A stretch of 64,000 bases of DNA from Fimenecus sp045632525 (GCA_045632525.1 JAZQWV010000031.1:44686-108685); one strand, 5' to 3'; numbered from the stretch's first letter, positions 1 through 9,021 are shown. Numbers and translations: made by a program. The notes: generated by a model from the sequence alone, not told the origin.

Positions 1-631
1 TTGCCACGCCTTTTTTCTTTGGAACTTCCATAAGCAGATTCCACATTTCAGGAACAGGAATATGCTGAAACATAATTGTTGGCACATAGTCTCCATACTT
101 TTCTTTAAGTTCATCACGAAGTCCTTTATACCATTCAATTTGACCAACTGACACAGGACTGCAACGACCATTAAGGCTCATTGAAAGACTATCAATCAAA
201 AGCACATTGAGTTTTGGTGCTCCATCTTCACCCATAACGAGAAGATTATGGTTGCAATAACCGTCAATATTGTCATCTGCATTGAAAGCAAGGCAATTTT
301 CGTGTTGTTTATAGAGTTCTAACTGTTGCTTTTTATTTGCTGCACATTGGTCATCGTGGTTACCAAATACAAATGTAAAAGGCACACCCATTTCGTCAAG
401 TGGCTTTAAAAGATTATCAATGGCAATCTTGGGATTTGCTTTTCTGTCACCAATATTAAAGGTAATACCGTAGCCTTTTAACTGGTCGCCACTGAACACA
501 ACCAAATCAGGTTTTGCCTTTTTCACAGCGCAACGAATGAAATTCACAGTATCAGGCGAAGTCCAGCTTGTGTCTTGTGTATCAGCAATCTGCATTATTC
601 TAAATTTTCCGTTATTGAATTTAAGTTCCAT
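1..631 (-). CDS. Metallophosphoesterase (calcineurin-like), 3'-truncated by window edge
   Basis: About 210 residues are visible; the C-terminus lies outside the window. The N-terminal part carries calcineurin-type metal motifs: RIMQIADTQD, then VVFSGDQ, then FGNHDDQ and a later HIPVPE. These fit a two-metal phosphoesterase acting on a phosphomonoester or diester; the substrate cannot be told. No signal peptide is seen, so it is probably cytoplasmic. Two ATGs compete (637 and 631). The AGGTGA ribosome site abuts the first but sits six bases before the second, so 631 is chosen. A pckG terminator and a probable promoter lie just upstream, so it is likely a separate transcription unit. Confidence 0.75.
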   Translation of the reverse strand, partial: MELKFNNGKFRIMQIADTQDTSWTSPDTVNFIRCAVKKAKPDLVVFSGDQLKGYGITFNIGDRKANPKIAIDNLLKPLDEMGVPFTFVFGNHDDQCAANKKQQLELYKQHENCLAFNADDNIDGYCNHNLLVMGEDGAPKLNVLLIDSLSMSLNGRCSPVSVGQIEWYKGLRDELKEKYGDYVPTIMFQHIPVPEMWNLLMEVPKKKGVA

Positions 632-647
632 TTTCATCACCTAAAAC

Positions 648-676
648 ATTATAACAAAAACAACCACCTTATTCAA
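648..676 (-). promoter_or_regulatory. Probable sigma-A promoter for the phosphoesterase, -35 inside the pckG terminator
   Basis: On the minus strand TTGAAT (676-671) and TATAAT (653-648) are separated by 17 bases. The -35 box falls in the loop and 3' arm of the terminator hairpin at 659-686, so the end of one unit and the start of the next share the same bases. Seen by eye only. Confidence 0.4.
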
Positions 677-686
677 GGTGGTTGTT
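659..686 (-). terminator. Rho-independent terminator of pckG
   Basis: A 12-bp perfect stem (659-670 with 675-686) and a four-base loop, followed on the minus strand by TTTTGTT. It starts 16 bases after the pckG stop codon. Confidence 0.8.
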
Positions 687-701
687 TCATTATAGTTTAA
701 C

Positions 702-2492
702 TTATTTAAGGTTTGCTTTAAGTGTTTCAAGTTCTTCCTTGAGTGTTTCAGGAAGCTTGTCGCCGAATTTTGCATAGAATTCGCCAATGCCTTCTGCTTC
801 TGCTGCCCAAAGGTCCTTATCAACGTCAAGAATGCTTTCAAGTGATTCAACTGAAACTTCACCTTCAAGGCCTTCAATGTTGATGTCCTTAGCGTATGGA
901 AGATAACCGATTGCTGTTTCCTGAGCGTCAACTTCGTTTTCGCAACGCTTGATAATCCATTCAAGAACACGAAGGTTATCACCGAAACCTGGCCACATGA
1001 AGTTACCTTCGTCGTCTTTTCTGAACCAGTTAACATTGAAGATTTTTGGAGCTTTGTCAGCATCAAGAGTCTTACCAATGTCAATCCAGTGCTGCCAGTA
1101 GTCACCCATGTTGTAACCGCAGAATGGAAGCATAGCCATTGGGTCACGACGAACAACACCTACTGCACCTGCTGCAGCTGCTGTTGTTTCAGAAGCCATG
1201 ATTGAACCAACGAATACACCGTGATTCCAGTCTCTTGACTGATATACGAGTGGAGCAAGTTTTGCACGACGGCCACCGAATACGAAAGCAGAGATTGGAA
1301 CACCTGCTGGGTTTTCGAATTCAGAGCTGATGCATGGGCAGTTAACAGCTGGAGCTGTGAAACGGCTGTTTGGATGAGCAAGGTTTTTGCCTTCTGCTTT
1401 CCATTCAACACCATTTGTTTCGATACCTGTCCATTCAACTGCATTTACAGGTGGGTTCTTGTCAAGACCTTCCCACCAAACTGTGTTATCGTCAAGGTTA
1501 CGAGCAACGTTTGTGAAGATTGTACCCTTCTTTGTTGATGCAAGAGCATTTGGATTTGACTTAACATTTGTACCAGGTGCAACACCGAAGAAACCATTTT
1601 CTGGGTTGATAGCATAAAGTCTGCCGTCAGCGCCTTTTCTAATCCAAGAAATATCGTCACCTACACACCATACTTTATATCCCTTTGCCTGATATCCTTC
1701 TGGTGGAATAAGCATTGCAAGGTTTGTTTTACCACATGCTGATGGGAAAGCAGCACAGATGTACTTAACTTCGCCCTTTGGATTTTCGATACCAAGAATG
1801 AGCATGTGTTCAGCCTGCCAACCTTCGTTTTTACCCTGATATGAAGCAATACGAAGAGCAAAGCATTTTTTACCAAGAAGAACGTTTCCGCCGTAACCTG
1901 AGTTAACAGAGATAATTGTGTTATCTTCAGGGAACTGGCAAATCCATCTCTTTTCAGCGTCGATGTCGCAACGGCAGTGGAGACCACGAACCCAGTCATT
2001 GCTTTCATCGCCGAAAGCGTCCATAACTGCTTTGCCAACACGAGTCATAATTACCATGTTAAGAACAACATAGATTGAGTCTGTAAGTTCGATACCAACT
2101 TTTGCAAGTGGTGAACCAACAGGGCCCATTGAATAAGGGATAACATACATTGTTCTACCCTTGTAGCTGTCTTTTGCAATATCATAAAGCATAGCGTATG
2201 CTTTTTCTGGGTCCATCCAGTGGTTTGTTGGACCTGCATCTTCTTCATTCTTTGAGCAGATAAGAGTTCTGTCTTCAACACGAGCAACGTCGTTAACTGC
2301 TGTCTTGTGATAGTAGCAGTCAGGAAGAAGTTCCTGATTGAGTTTTACAAGTTCGCCTGATGCACAAGCTTCTGCACGAAGAGCTTCGATTTGTTCTTCG
2401 CTACCGTCAATCCAAACAATATTGTCAGGCTTAACGAGCTCAACTTGTTTGTCAATCCATTCAAGGATTGTCTTGTTCTTTGTAAGTGCCAT
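702..2492 (-). CDS. pckG: Phosphoenolpyruvate carboxykinase (GTP-dependent)
   Basis: 596 aa, the usual length of the GTP-type enzyme (EC 4.1.1.32), which interconverts oxaloacetate and PEP. The kinase-1 P-loop with the family's reactive cysteine is at about 250-258 (FPSACGKTNL) and the metal-binding kinase-2 motif at about 272-280 (YKVWCVGDD). The ATP-type enzyme has a different P-loop, so the GTP assignment is firm. Start ATG 2492 follows AAAGGAG. It is monocistronic, between its own promoter and terminator. In fermentative anaerobes this enzyme often works in the PEP-carboxylating direction toward succinate; which direction applies here is not visible. Confidence 0.95.
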   Translation of the reverse strand: MALTKNKTILEWIDKQVELVKPDNIVWIDGSEEQIEALRAEACASGELVKLNQELLPDCYYHKTAVNDVARVEDRTLICSKNEEDAGPTNHWMDPEKAYAMLYDIAKDSYKGRTMYVIPYSMGPVGSPLAKVGIELTDSIYVVLNMVIMTRVGKAVMDAFGDESNDWVRGLHCRCDIDAEKRWICQFPEDNTIISVNSGYGGNVLLGKKCFALRIASYQGKNEGWQAEHMLILGIENPKGEVKYICAAFPSACGKTNLAMLIPPEGYQAKGYKVWCVGDDISWIRKGADGRLYAINPENGFFGVAPGTNVKSNPNALASTKKGTIFTNVARNLDDNTVWWEGLDKNPPVNAVEWTGIETNGVEWKAEGKNLAHPNSRFTAPAVNCPCISSEFENPAGVPISAFVFGGRRAKLAPLVYQSRDWNHGVFVGSIMASETTAAAAGAVGVVRRDPMAMLPFCGYNMGDYWQHWIDIGKTLDADKAPKIFNVNWFRKDDEGNFMWPGFGDNLRVLEWIIKRCENEVDAQETAIGYLPYAKDINIEGLEGEVSVESLESILDVDKDLWAAEAEGIGEFYAKFGDKLPETLKEELETLKANLK

Positions 2493-2565
2493 AATTCCTT
2501 ACTCCTTTATTAAAATTTCTTTTCGAAAAAAATACCAAACTTCCCAATTTAATTTTGGTGTATTT

Positions 2566-2594
2566 ATTATATCTTAAACCGGAAAATTATTCAA
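2566..2594 (-). promoter_or_regulatory. pckG promoter
   Basis: TTGAAT (2594-2589), 17-base spacer, TATAAT (2571-2566) on the minus strand, about 75 bases ahead of the pckG start. Confidence 0.6.
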
Positions 2595-2654
2595 TAGGTA
2601 AAATGTTAATAAATTGTCAATTTACCATATAGTTTTTATATATTTATACAGTTT

Positions 2655-3674
2655 TTATTCTTCATAAGCCGAAGAAATGTCTGCAGTAGCTTTTCCGTTA
2701 AGCGCCATTGTGGCTTTCTGACCTTTTAAGAATTCAAAGTAACCTTGTGAGCCAACCATTGCAGCGTTATCACCACAAAGAGATAAATCTGGCAAATAAA
2801 GTGTCCATCCCTTTTCTTTTGCGAGAGTTTCCATACGGCTACGAAGAACCGAGTTTGCAGAAACACCACCTGCTAAAACCAATGTTTTTTCATTATGCAT
2901 TTCCATTGCTTTTTCTGTATTTTCGCAAAGACAATTTGCAACTGCATTGATAAACGAAGCTCCCACATCAGCAGGATTTACTTCTTCACCCTTTTGCTCT
3001 GCATTATGCACAAGATTGATTACATTTGTTTTAAGTCCTGAAAAACTGAAATCCAAAGGACTGCCGTCAACTCTCGGTTTTGGGAATTTATATTTTGTAT
3101 TATCCCCATCTTTTGAAATTTTATCCAAGTTTACACCACCGGGATATGGAAGACCCAATGTGCGAGCGGCTTTATCCATCGCCTCACCTGCTGCATCATC
3201 GCGAGTGCGACCTACAACTTCAAAATCAGTATAATCATTTACTTTACAAAGCAATGTATTGCCACCTGACACCACAAGGCACATAAAAGGTGGTTTTAAA
3301 TCTTTATGAGTGATGTAGTTTGCTGCGATATGTGAACGAAGATGATGCACAGGCACTAATGGTTTGCCACTTGCTAATGCTAACCCTTTTGCATAGTTAA
3401 CACCAACGAGCAAAGCACCAATAAGACCGGGTGCATAAGTAACACCTATAGCATCAATATCGTCAAGTGTGCAGTCAGCATCTTTAAGTGCTTTTTCCAC
3501 CACCCAAGAAATATTCTCGGTATGTAATCTTGATGCAATTTCAGGCACAACGCCACCAAATATCTTATGTTTTTCAATTTGAGTTGATACTACATTTGAC
3601 AAAACAACTCTGCCGTCTTCAACCACGGCTGCTGCAGTTTCGTCACATGAGCTTTCAATTGCTAAAATCTTCAT
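2655..3674 (-). CDS. tsaD: tRNA N6-adenosine threonylcarbamoyltransferase TsaD
   Basis: 339 aa. TsaD transfers the threonylcarbamoyl group to A37 of ANN-decoding tRNAs, in complex with TsaB and TsaE. The ASKHA fold begins with MKILAIESSCDE. The metal-binding HHLRSH motif is at about 110-115, and AGGVSANS lies near the C-terminus. An in-frame TTG at 3680 would add two residues, but the ATG at 3674 is placed better after AAAGGA. It is the last gene of the polA - ywlE/rimI - tsaD operon, with two bases between the rimI stop and this ATG. A TsaD-RimI neighbourhood is common in Firmicutes. Confidence 0.95.
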   Translation of the reverse strand: MKILAIESSCDETAAAVVEDGRVVLSNVVSTQIEKHKIFGGVVPEIASRLHTENISWVVEKALKDADCTLDDIDAIGVTYAPGLIGALLVGVNYAKGLALASGKPLVPVHHLRSHIAANYITHKDLKPPFMCLVVSGGNTLLCKVNDYTDFEVVGRTRDDAAGEAMDKAARTLGLPYPGGVNLDKISKDGDNTKYKFPKPRVDGSPLDFSFSGLKTNVINLVHNAEQKGEEVNPADVGASFINAVANCLCENTEKAMEMHNEKTLVLAGGVSANSVLRSRMETLAKEKGWTLYLPDLSLCGDNAAMVGSQGYFEFLKGQKATMALNGKATADISSAYEE

Positions 3675-3676
3675 AA

Positions 3677-4540
3677 TCAATATTCCTTTAAATAAAGAGT
3701 ATATATAAGTCCGTCTTCGGTCGGCTTTGAATAAAAGTTTTTACGCTCACCGATTTTCTTAAATCCACATTTTTCATAGAGTGCGATTGCATTTTTGTTG
3801 GATTTTCTAACCTCAAGAGTTACAAAAAGCGCATCTTCAAATTGGCTTTGTGTAATTAAGTGATTAACTAATCTCTTGCCATAACCTTTTCCACGAGCGT
3901 TAGAATTCACAGCTACATTTGTGATATAAACTTCACCGCAAATATTGTTTGCACCAATGTATCCCTGCACCTTGCCTTGATTTTCGATTACAAAAAACCT
4001 TGCAGTTTCATTTGTGAGCTCATCTTTTAATGAATCTTCACTCCAAGGCTCTGCAAAACATTCTTTTTCAAGGTCGGCAATAAACGAAATATGCTCTTCA
4101 CCCATCTGACAGATTGTTGCAATCTCATTGATTTTTTCAAGGATTTGTGGAAATGACTTTTCAATCTGTTTTGCACATTCTTCATATTTTTCAATGCTCT
4201 GACCATAGGGGTCGGGCACATTCAAGGTCATAATCTTTGACGAGTCGCAATATTTTGAAATTATAGCACTGTGACTTTCAGTCATACACACAAACAAGTC
4301 TGTTTCGACAATGTGTTGCGGATTGAGTTTCCGAGCTCGATGAAGAGAAATGTTTATTCCCCTATTCATCGCCGCAAGAGCAGAATTCACGCTGATTTCG
4401 TCCCCGGGGAATACAGAAACCCCAGCACTCTCAACTTCAATGTCTATTATGTTTTTGTCAGCAAGATATTTTTTGAAAAGTCCTTCTGCCAAGGGACTTC
4501 TGCAAGTGTTACCACTGCATATAAACATTATTTTTTTCAT
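3677..4540 (-). CDS. Fusion of low-molecular-weight protein phosphatase (arginine-phosphatase-like) and RimI N-acetyltransferase
   Basis: 287 aa in two domains. Residues 1 to about 138 are an LMW phosphatase with the CX5R loop CSGNTCRS (C8, R14) and the acid loop DPYG (D110). The Thr at loop position 5 is typical of the protein-arginine phosphatase YwlE, where tyrosine phosphatases have Ile. Residues about 148-287 are a GNAT domain with the acetyl-CoA loop ARGKGYG (about 205-211) and YEKCGF, matching RimI, which acetylates ribosomal protein S18. These are normally separate genes. The reading frame is open throughout, so this is a real fusion and not a frameshift. Three bases separate it from polA; its stop precedes the tsaD ATG by two bases. 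Confidence 0.85.
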   Translation of the reverse strand: MKKIMFICSGNTCRSPLAEGLFKKYLADKNIIDIEVESAGVSVFPGDEISVNSALAAMNRGINISLHRARKLNPQHIVETDLFVCMTESHSAIISKYCDSSKIMTLNVPDPYGQSIEKYEECAKQIEKSFPQILEKINEIATICQMGEEHISFIADLEKECFAEPWSEDSLKDELTNETARFFVIENQGKVQGYIGANNICGEVYITNVAVNSNARGKGYGKRLVNHLITQSQFEDALFVTLEVRKSNKNAIALYEKCGFKKIGERKNFYSKPTEDGLIYTLYLKEY

Positions 4541-4543
4541 AGA

Positions 4544-7129
4544 TTAATCCTTAGCATCATACCAAGTGCGACCTATATTTACATCTGCACGAAGTCGCAC
4601 TTTCATCTGGCAAGCATTTTCCATTTCTTCTGATAAAATCTTTGCGGCTTTCTGTATTTCGTTTTCAGGTGCTTCAACAATCAATTCGTCATGAACTTGA
4701 AGAATAAGTTTTGCTTGCATATTCTCGGCTTTGAGTCTGTTATAAACTTTAACCATTGCGATTTTGATAATATCAGCTGCTGTGCCTTGAATTGGCATAT
4801 TTCTTGCCACTCTTTCACCAAATGCACGAAGCATTCCGTTTGATGAAGAAAGTTCAGGAAGATATCTTCTTCTCTCCCAAAGAGTTGAAACATAGCCTTT
4901 TTCTTTTGCATTTGCCACAACCGTTTCCATATATTTATCAACGCCTGAATAAAGGCGAAGATAGCCTTTGATATATTCGTCGGCTTCTTTTCTTGTTACA
5001 CCGATATCCTTTGCAAGAGAGAATGCGCCGATACCATAAACAATACCAAAATTAACAGCTTTCGCACGGCTACGCATCAAAGGTGTTACCATTTCAATTG
5101 GCATATTGAAAACTTGTGATGCTGTAACTGTGTGAATATCTGTTTCATCATTGAAGGCTTTGAGCATTTCTTCGTCGTCTGCAATATGTGCGAGCACACG
5201 AAGTTCAATCTGTGAATAGTCGGCATCAGCTAAAAGGCAACCGTCTTTTGCAACGAAAAACTTTCTCATTTCGCGACCGATTTCTTTTCTCACAGGAATA
5301 TTTTGAAGATTGGGTTCAGTTGATGAAATTCGACCTGTTCGGGTTTCTGTCTGAATAAACGAAGAATGAATTCTTCCGTCTTCACCAATTACTTTGAGAA
5401 GTCCTTCGCAATAAGTTGAATAGAGCTTTGAAAGAGTTCTGAACCAAAGAATTTTCTCGATTATTGGATTCTCGTTCTGCAAACTTTCAAGCACATCTGC
5501 ATTTGTTGAATATCCACTCTTGGTCTTTTTCTTTGCAGGAAGTCCCATTTTTTCAAAGAGAATTACACCCAACTGCTTTGGTGAGTTGATATTAAACTCT
5601 TCACCCGCTAAATCATAGATTTCTTGCTGAATTGTTTTAAGCTCTACACTTATTTTCTGTGTAAATTCTGCAATGCCCTTACGGTCAACCATAAATCCTA
5701 AATGTTCCATAGAAGCCAAAACTTCTGCAAGTGGCATTTCAACATTATAGAGCAAATATTCTTGATTATTGCTTTCAATTTGTGTTTTAAGCACCAATGA
5801 AACAGATTTCATTACTGCGCAATCTTGTGCAAGAATCAATTCACTATTTACCTTTGGAATTGGCGCTTTGTATTCTTCGCAAAGTCGCAACGGACTATAT
5901 CCATTTGCTGACGGATTGAGAATATACCCAGCCAAAGATGTGTCAAGAGCCATTCCTTTAATCTCAATTTTATTAAGGAATGCAAATCTGTATAAAAGTT
6001 TTGAATTGTCAGTGTATTTTTTGATTTCTTTGTCTTCTAAAATAGCCTTTACAAAATCAAAATAGCCTAAATGCATTGGTTCAAGGTGATAAACAATGTT
6101 ATCACACAAAAAACAGAATTCAGGATTATCTAAATCTTTATAATCAACTGTGAAATAAGCACACTTTTCTGCTTTAACTTTGTTTAAGAGGTCGTCTGTT
6201 GAAAAGTCTGCAGAAAAGCCTAATTCTTTGACCTTTTCGTCTTTCTTCTCAACCACAGTTGGTGCTGAAAATTCAAGTTTTTCAATAATTTTAAACATTT
6301 CAAGGTCAGCGAGCATTGCTCTTGCCTTTTCTTCGTCTGCAGAAGATGGCACAAAATCAGAGAGTGCACAACCGATTGGCGCATCATCAATAATCTTGCC
6401 GAGAGTGTAGCTCAAAAATGCTTTTTCTTTATCTGCAACAAGTTTGTTTTTAAGATTTTCTTTGATTTCGAGAGTGTCGATATTATCATAAATATTTTGA
6501 ATTGAGCCGAACTTCTGAATTAAATCTCCCGCTGTTTTCTGGCCAACGCCAGCAACACCAGGAATACAGTCAGATGTATCGCCTTGAAGTGCTTTTATGT
6601 CAATCATCTGTAACGGCTCAACGCCATATTCTTCTAAAAGTCTTTTTGGAGTATAAATTTCAGTTGTTGTTTTGCCCATTTTTGTATGTGGCAACAAAAC
6701 AGTAACATTATCACGGATAAGTTGGAATGAGTCACGGTCACCTGTTGCGATAAAGCATTCGTCACCATCTTTACACAATCCTGCAACTGTGCCTAAAATA
6801 TCGTCTGCTTCATAGCCTTCAAGTGTTACGATTTTATAACCCAATGTAGTTAAAAGTTCTTTGAGTACAGGTAACTGCTGTGCGAGTTCTGGTGGCATAC
6901 CATGACGATTAGCCTTATATCCATCATACATTTTGTGACGGAATGTTGGCGCTTTAAGGTCAAAAGCAATAGCCACACCATCTGGATTCACTTCATCACG
7001 AAGTTTCATTAAAATAGTCATAAAGCCATAAATACCATTGGTAAATCTGCCATCTTTGGTTGACAAAGCACGAATACCATAAAAGGCTCTGTTTAAAATA
7101 CTGTTACCGTCTATTGCTAAAATCTTCAT
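4544..7129 (-). CDS. polA: DNA polymerase I
   Basis: 861 aa. The N-terminal 5'-3' exonuclease domain (about 1-290) starts ILAIDGNSILNRAFYG and keeps its acidic residues. The middle region (about 300-470) has the 3'-5' exonuclease fold but lacks the paired acidic residues (a TVDYK stretch stands where DTET is expected), so proofreading is probably lost, as in Taq and Bacillus Pol I. The polymerase domain carries motif A DYSQIELR (about 640) and motif C QVHDELIVE (about 810). First gene of the operon with the phosphatase/RimI fusion and tsaD. It diverges from the trpB T-box unit. Confidence 0.95.
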   Translation of the reverse strand: MKILAIDGNSILNRAFYGIRALSTKDGRFTNGIYGFMTILMKLRDEVNPDGVAIAFDLKAPTFRHKMYDGYKANRHGMPPELAQQLPVLKELLTTLGYKIVTLEGYEADDILGTVAGLCKDGDECFIATGDRDSFQLIRDNVTVLLPHTKMGKTTTEIYTPKRLLEEYGVEPLQMIDIKALQGDTSDCIPGVAGVGQKTAGDLIQKFGSIQNIYDNIDTLEIKENLKNKLVADKEKAFLSYTLGKIIDDAPIGCALSDFVPSSADEEKARAMLADLEMFKIIEKLEFSAPTVVEKKDEKVKELGFSADFSTDDLLNKVKAEKCAYFTVDYKDLDNPEFCFLCDNIVYHLEPMHLGYFDFVKAILEDKEIKKYTDNSKLLYRFAFLNKIEIKGMALDTSLAGYILNPSANGYSPLRLCEEYKAPIPKVNSELILAQDCAVMKSVSLVLKTQIESNNQEYLLYNVEMPLAEVLASMEHLGFMVDRKGIAEFTQKISVELKTIQQEIYDLAGEEFNINSPKQLGVILFEKMGLPAKKKTKSGYSTNADVLESLQNENPIIEKILWFRTLSKLYSTYCEGLLKVIGEDGRIHSSFIQTETRTGRISSTEPNLQNIPVRKEIGREMRKFFVAKDGCLLADADYSQIELRVLAHIADDEEMLKAFNDETDIHTVTASQVFNMPIEMVTPLMRSRAKAVNFGIVYGIGAFSLAKDIGVTRKEADEYIKGYLRLYSGVDKYMETVVANAKEKGYVSTLWERRRYLPELSSSNGMLRAFGERVARNMPIQGTAADIIKIAMVKVYNRLKAENMQAKLILQVHDELIVEAPENEIQKAAKILSEEMENACQMKVRLRADVNIGRTWYDAKD

Positions 7130-7201
7130 AACGCAACTCCAAAATCATAGTTATAGATAGTATAACATATTTTAACAATAAATACCATATAAAATTTGCT
7201 A

Positions 7202-7230
7202 TTGACATTATTTGTTTGTGGTGTTAAAAT
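7202..7230 (+). promoter_or_regulatory. Promoter of the T-box/trpB transcript
   Basis: TTGACA (7202-7207), 17-base spacer, TAAAAT (7225-7230): a near-consensus sigma-A promoter. Predicted start is about 7237, just before the T-box stem I. Confidence 0.75.
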
Positions 7231-7237
7231 TTTTACA

Positions 7238-7780
7238 ACTTAATAATTAACCAACAAACCGATGAGAAAGAGTAGTAATTGATTTTAACTTGTTCAAAGA
7301 GAGCCGTTGGTGGTGAGAATACGGCAATAAGAATTTCAATGAATGGACTTTTGAGGGCAATCCGAAAAAGGCGAATAAAGTCGAACACAATACGCCTAAA
7401 ATGTTGACTTTAATCGAATTTTTACTTTTTCAAACTTGACTTGCGTCAGCAAGCCTACGTTTTCAAAAACAAAAATTCATCTTAATTTCAAACATTTTAG
7501 GTGCGAGCAGTTCTTGTTAAGCAGATTTTTGTATAGGCAAGGATAAAATCGCAACAATACTGTCGTATTGCAAGATTTTAGACGCAGAATAGGCGAAAAT
7601 ATGCTAACAAGAACCATATCGTGTTCGGCGTTATTCGCCTTAATAGGTGCGACGGAGGGCAACCGTTATAGTGCTATGTGTATAATAGTACACAGTGAGT
7701 GCGTATCTTTGATACGAATTTGGGTGGTACCGCAGATTATTTTTCAGTCTGTCCCATTTTTTTGTGGGATGGATTTTTTA
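7238..7780 (+). promoter_or_regulatory. Trp-type T-box leader controlling trpB, interrupted by an inverted-repeat element
   Basis: Stem I is recognisable from GATGAGAAAGAGTAGTAATT, AGAGAGCC and GGTGGTGAGAATACGGC (7261-7325). The specifier region reads GAA-TGG-ACTTTTGAG (about 7341-7355), giving codon TGG (Trp), in keeping with trpB downstream. The conserved T-box TGGGTGGTACCGC is at about 7721-7733 inside the antiterminator. A competing terminator hairpin (TCCCA ... TGGGA) with a long T-run follows at about 7751-7786. Uncharged tRNA-Trp should favour readthrough. Stem I and the antiterminator normally lie within about 100 bases. Here they are pushed apart by the 274-bp element at 7368-7641. 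Confidence 0.85.
7368..7641. mobile_element. MITE-like inverted-repeat element inside the T-box leader
   Basis: The ends are 25-base terminal inverted repeats (7368-7392 and 7617-7641) that match at 22 positions and begin AAGGCGAATAA. Inside lie two long imperfect hairpins: 7393-7505 (outer arms CGCCTAAAATGTT / AACATTTTAGGTGCG) and about 7511-7613 (arms starting TTCTTGTTA / TAACAAGAA, apex near GTATTG). The whole unit can therefore fold as a three-way junction. It has no coding capacity. It sits exactly between T-box stem I and the antiterminator. No target-site duplication is obvious (at most AA). No second copy was found in the window. Confidence 0.65.
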
Positions 7781-7800
7781 TTTTTTAAGGAGGAACAATT

Positions 7801-9021
7801 ATGATTCTCAACAATGTTGATTTTGAAACTTATTTCAACAATTATCCTGATAAGGATGGTTATTTTGGCAAATACGGCGGAGTTTATATTGACGATAAAT
7901 TAAAGAATGCCATGGCAGAAATTACAGAGGCATATTTCTCAATTTGTCAGTCAAGAAAATTCATTGCAGAGCTTCGCAGAATTAGAAAAGAATTTCAAGG
8001 AAGACCAACACCTGTTACACATCTTGAAAGACTTTCAGATGCTCTTAGTGGTAAAGTTCAGCTTTATGCAAAGCGTGAAGACTTGAACCATTCAGGTGCC
8101 CATAAGCTCAATCACTGTATGGGCGAGGCACTTCTTGCAAAATATATGGGCAAGAAAAAGATTATTGCAGAAACAGGTGCAGGTCAGCACGGTGTTGCTC
8201 TTGCTACTGCAGCTGCATATTTCGGTCTTGAATGTGATATTTATATGGGCTCTGTTGACATTAAGAAACAAGCTCCAAATGTAGCAAGAATGAAAATTCT
8301 TGGTGCAAATGTCGTTGAAGTTACTCATGGTTTACAGACTCTTAAAGAAGCAGTTGACGCAGCATTTGATGCATATAGTAAAGAATATAAAGACTGTATT
8401 TATTGCATCGGCTCAGTTTTAGGCCCTCACCCATTCCCAATGATGGTTCGCGATTTCCAGAGCGTTGTTGGTATTGAGGCACGAGAACAGTTTATTGAAA
8501 TGACAGGTCACCTTCCAAACGCTATTGTTGCTTGTGTTGGTGGTGGTTCTAATGCAGCAGGACTTTTTGCTGGTTTCCTTAACGACCCTGTTGATATTTA
8601 TGGTATTGAGCCACTTGGCCGTGGTCCAAAAATGGGCGACCACGCAGCAAGTCTTAAATACGGTACAGAAGGAATTATGCACGGTTTCAACAGCATTATG
8701 CTTAAAGATGAAAATGGCGAGCCTGCTCCTGTTTATTCAGTTGCAAGTGGTCTTGACTACCCATCATCTGGACCTGAACATGCATTCTTGCAAGAGCTTG
8801 GCAGAGTTAAATATGATGTAATTGACGACGAAGAAACAATCGATGCATTCTTCAAACTTTCTCGTATGGAAGGCATTATCCCTGCAATTGAAAGTTCACA
8901 CGCAGTTGCGTTCGGTATGAAACTTGCACAGCAGATGGAACACGGTTCAATTCTTATCAACCTTTCAGGTCGTGGCGATAAAGACATGGACTATGTAATT
9001 GAAAATTACGGAATTAGATAA
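7801..9021 (+). CDS. trpB: Tryptophan synthase beta chain (orphan)
   Basis: 406 aa, the usual length. PLP-dependent enzyme joining serine and indole to make tryptophan. The PLP lysine is in SGAHKLNH (K102), the catalytic glutamate in IIAETGAGQHG (about 124), and the phosphate-binding loop is GGGSNAAG (about 245-251). The sequence follows the TrpB1 pattern (GRPTP, KREDLNHSGAH, MMVRDFQSV). Start ATG 7801 follows AAGGAGGA. No trpA or other trp gene is adjacent, and a terminator follows, so it is transcribed alone under the Trp T-box. It may pair with a distant TrpA or salvage indole; this is inference. Confidence 0.93.
   Translation: MILNNVDFETYFNNYPDKDGYFGKYGGVYIDDKLKNAMAEITEAYFSICQSRKFIAELRRIRKEFQGRPTPVTHLERLSDALSGKVQLYAKREDLNHSGAHKLNHCMGEALLAKYMGKKKIIAETGAGQHGVALATAAAYFGLECDIYMGSVDIKKQAPNVARMKILGANVVEVTHGLQTLKEAVDAAFDAYSKEYKDCIYCIGSVLGPHPFPMMVRDFQSVVGIEAREQFIEMTGHLPNAIVACVGGGSNAAGLFAGFLNDPVDIYGIEPLGRGPKMGDHAASLKYGTEGIMHGFNSIMLKDENGEPAPVYSVASGLDYPSSGPEHAFLQELGRVKYDVIDDEETIDAFFKLSRMEGIIPAIESSHAVAFGMKLAQQMEHGSILINLSGRGDKDMDYVIENYGIR

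Noticed and set aside
641..2290. Several long minus- and plus-strand frames within pckG
   Set aside because: They lie in other frames of an intact pckG, have no ribosome sites and low-complexity translations.
7361..7648. Target-site duplication flanking the inverted-repeat element
   Set aside because: Flanks read GAAA and AATA; at most two A's are shared, which is not convincing.
7477..7804. Short frames on both strands within the T-box leader
   Set aside because: They lie inside the inverted-repeat element and leader RNA; no ribosome sites and no coding character.
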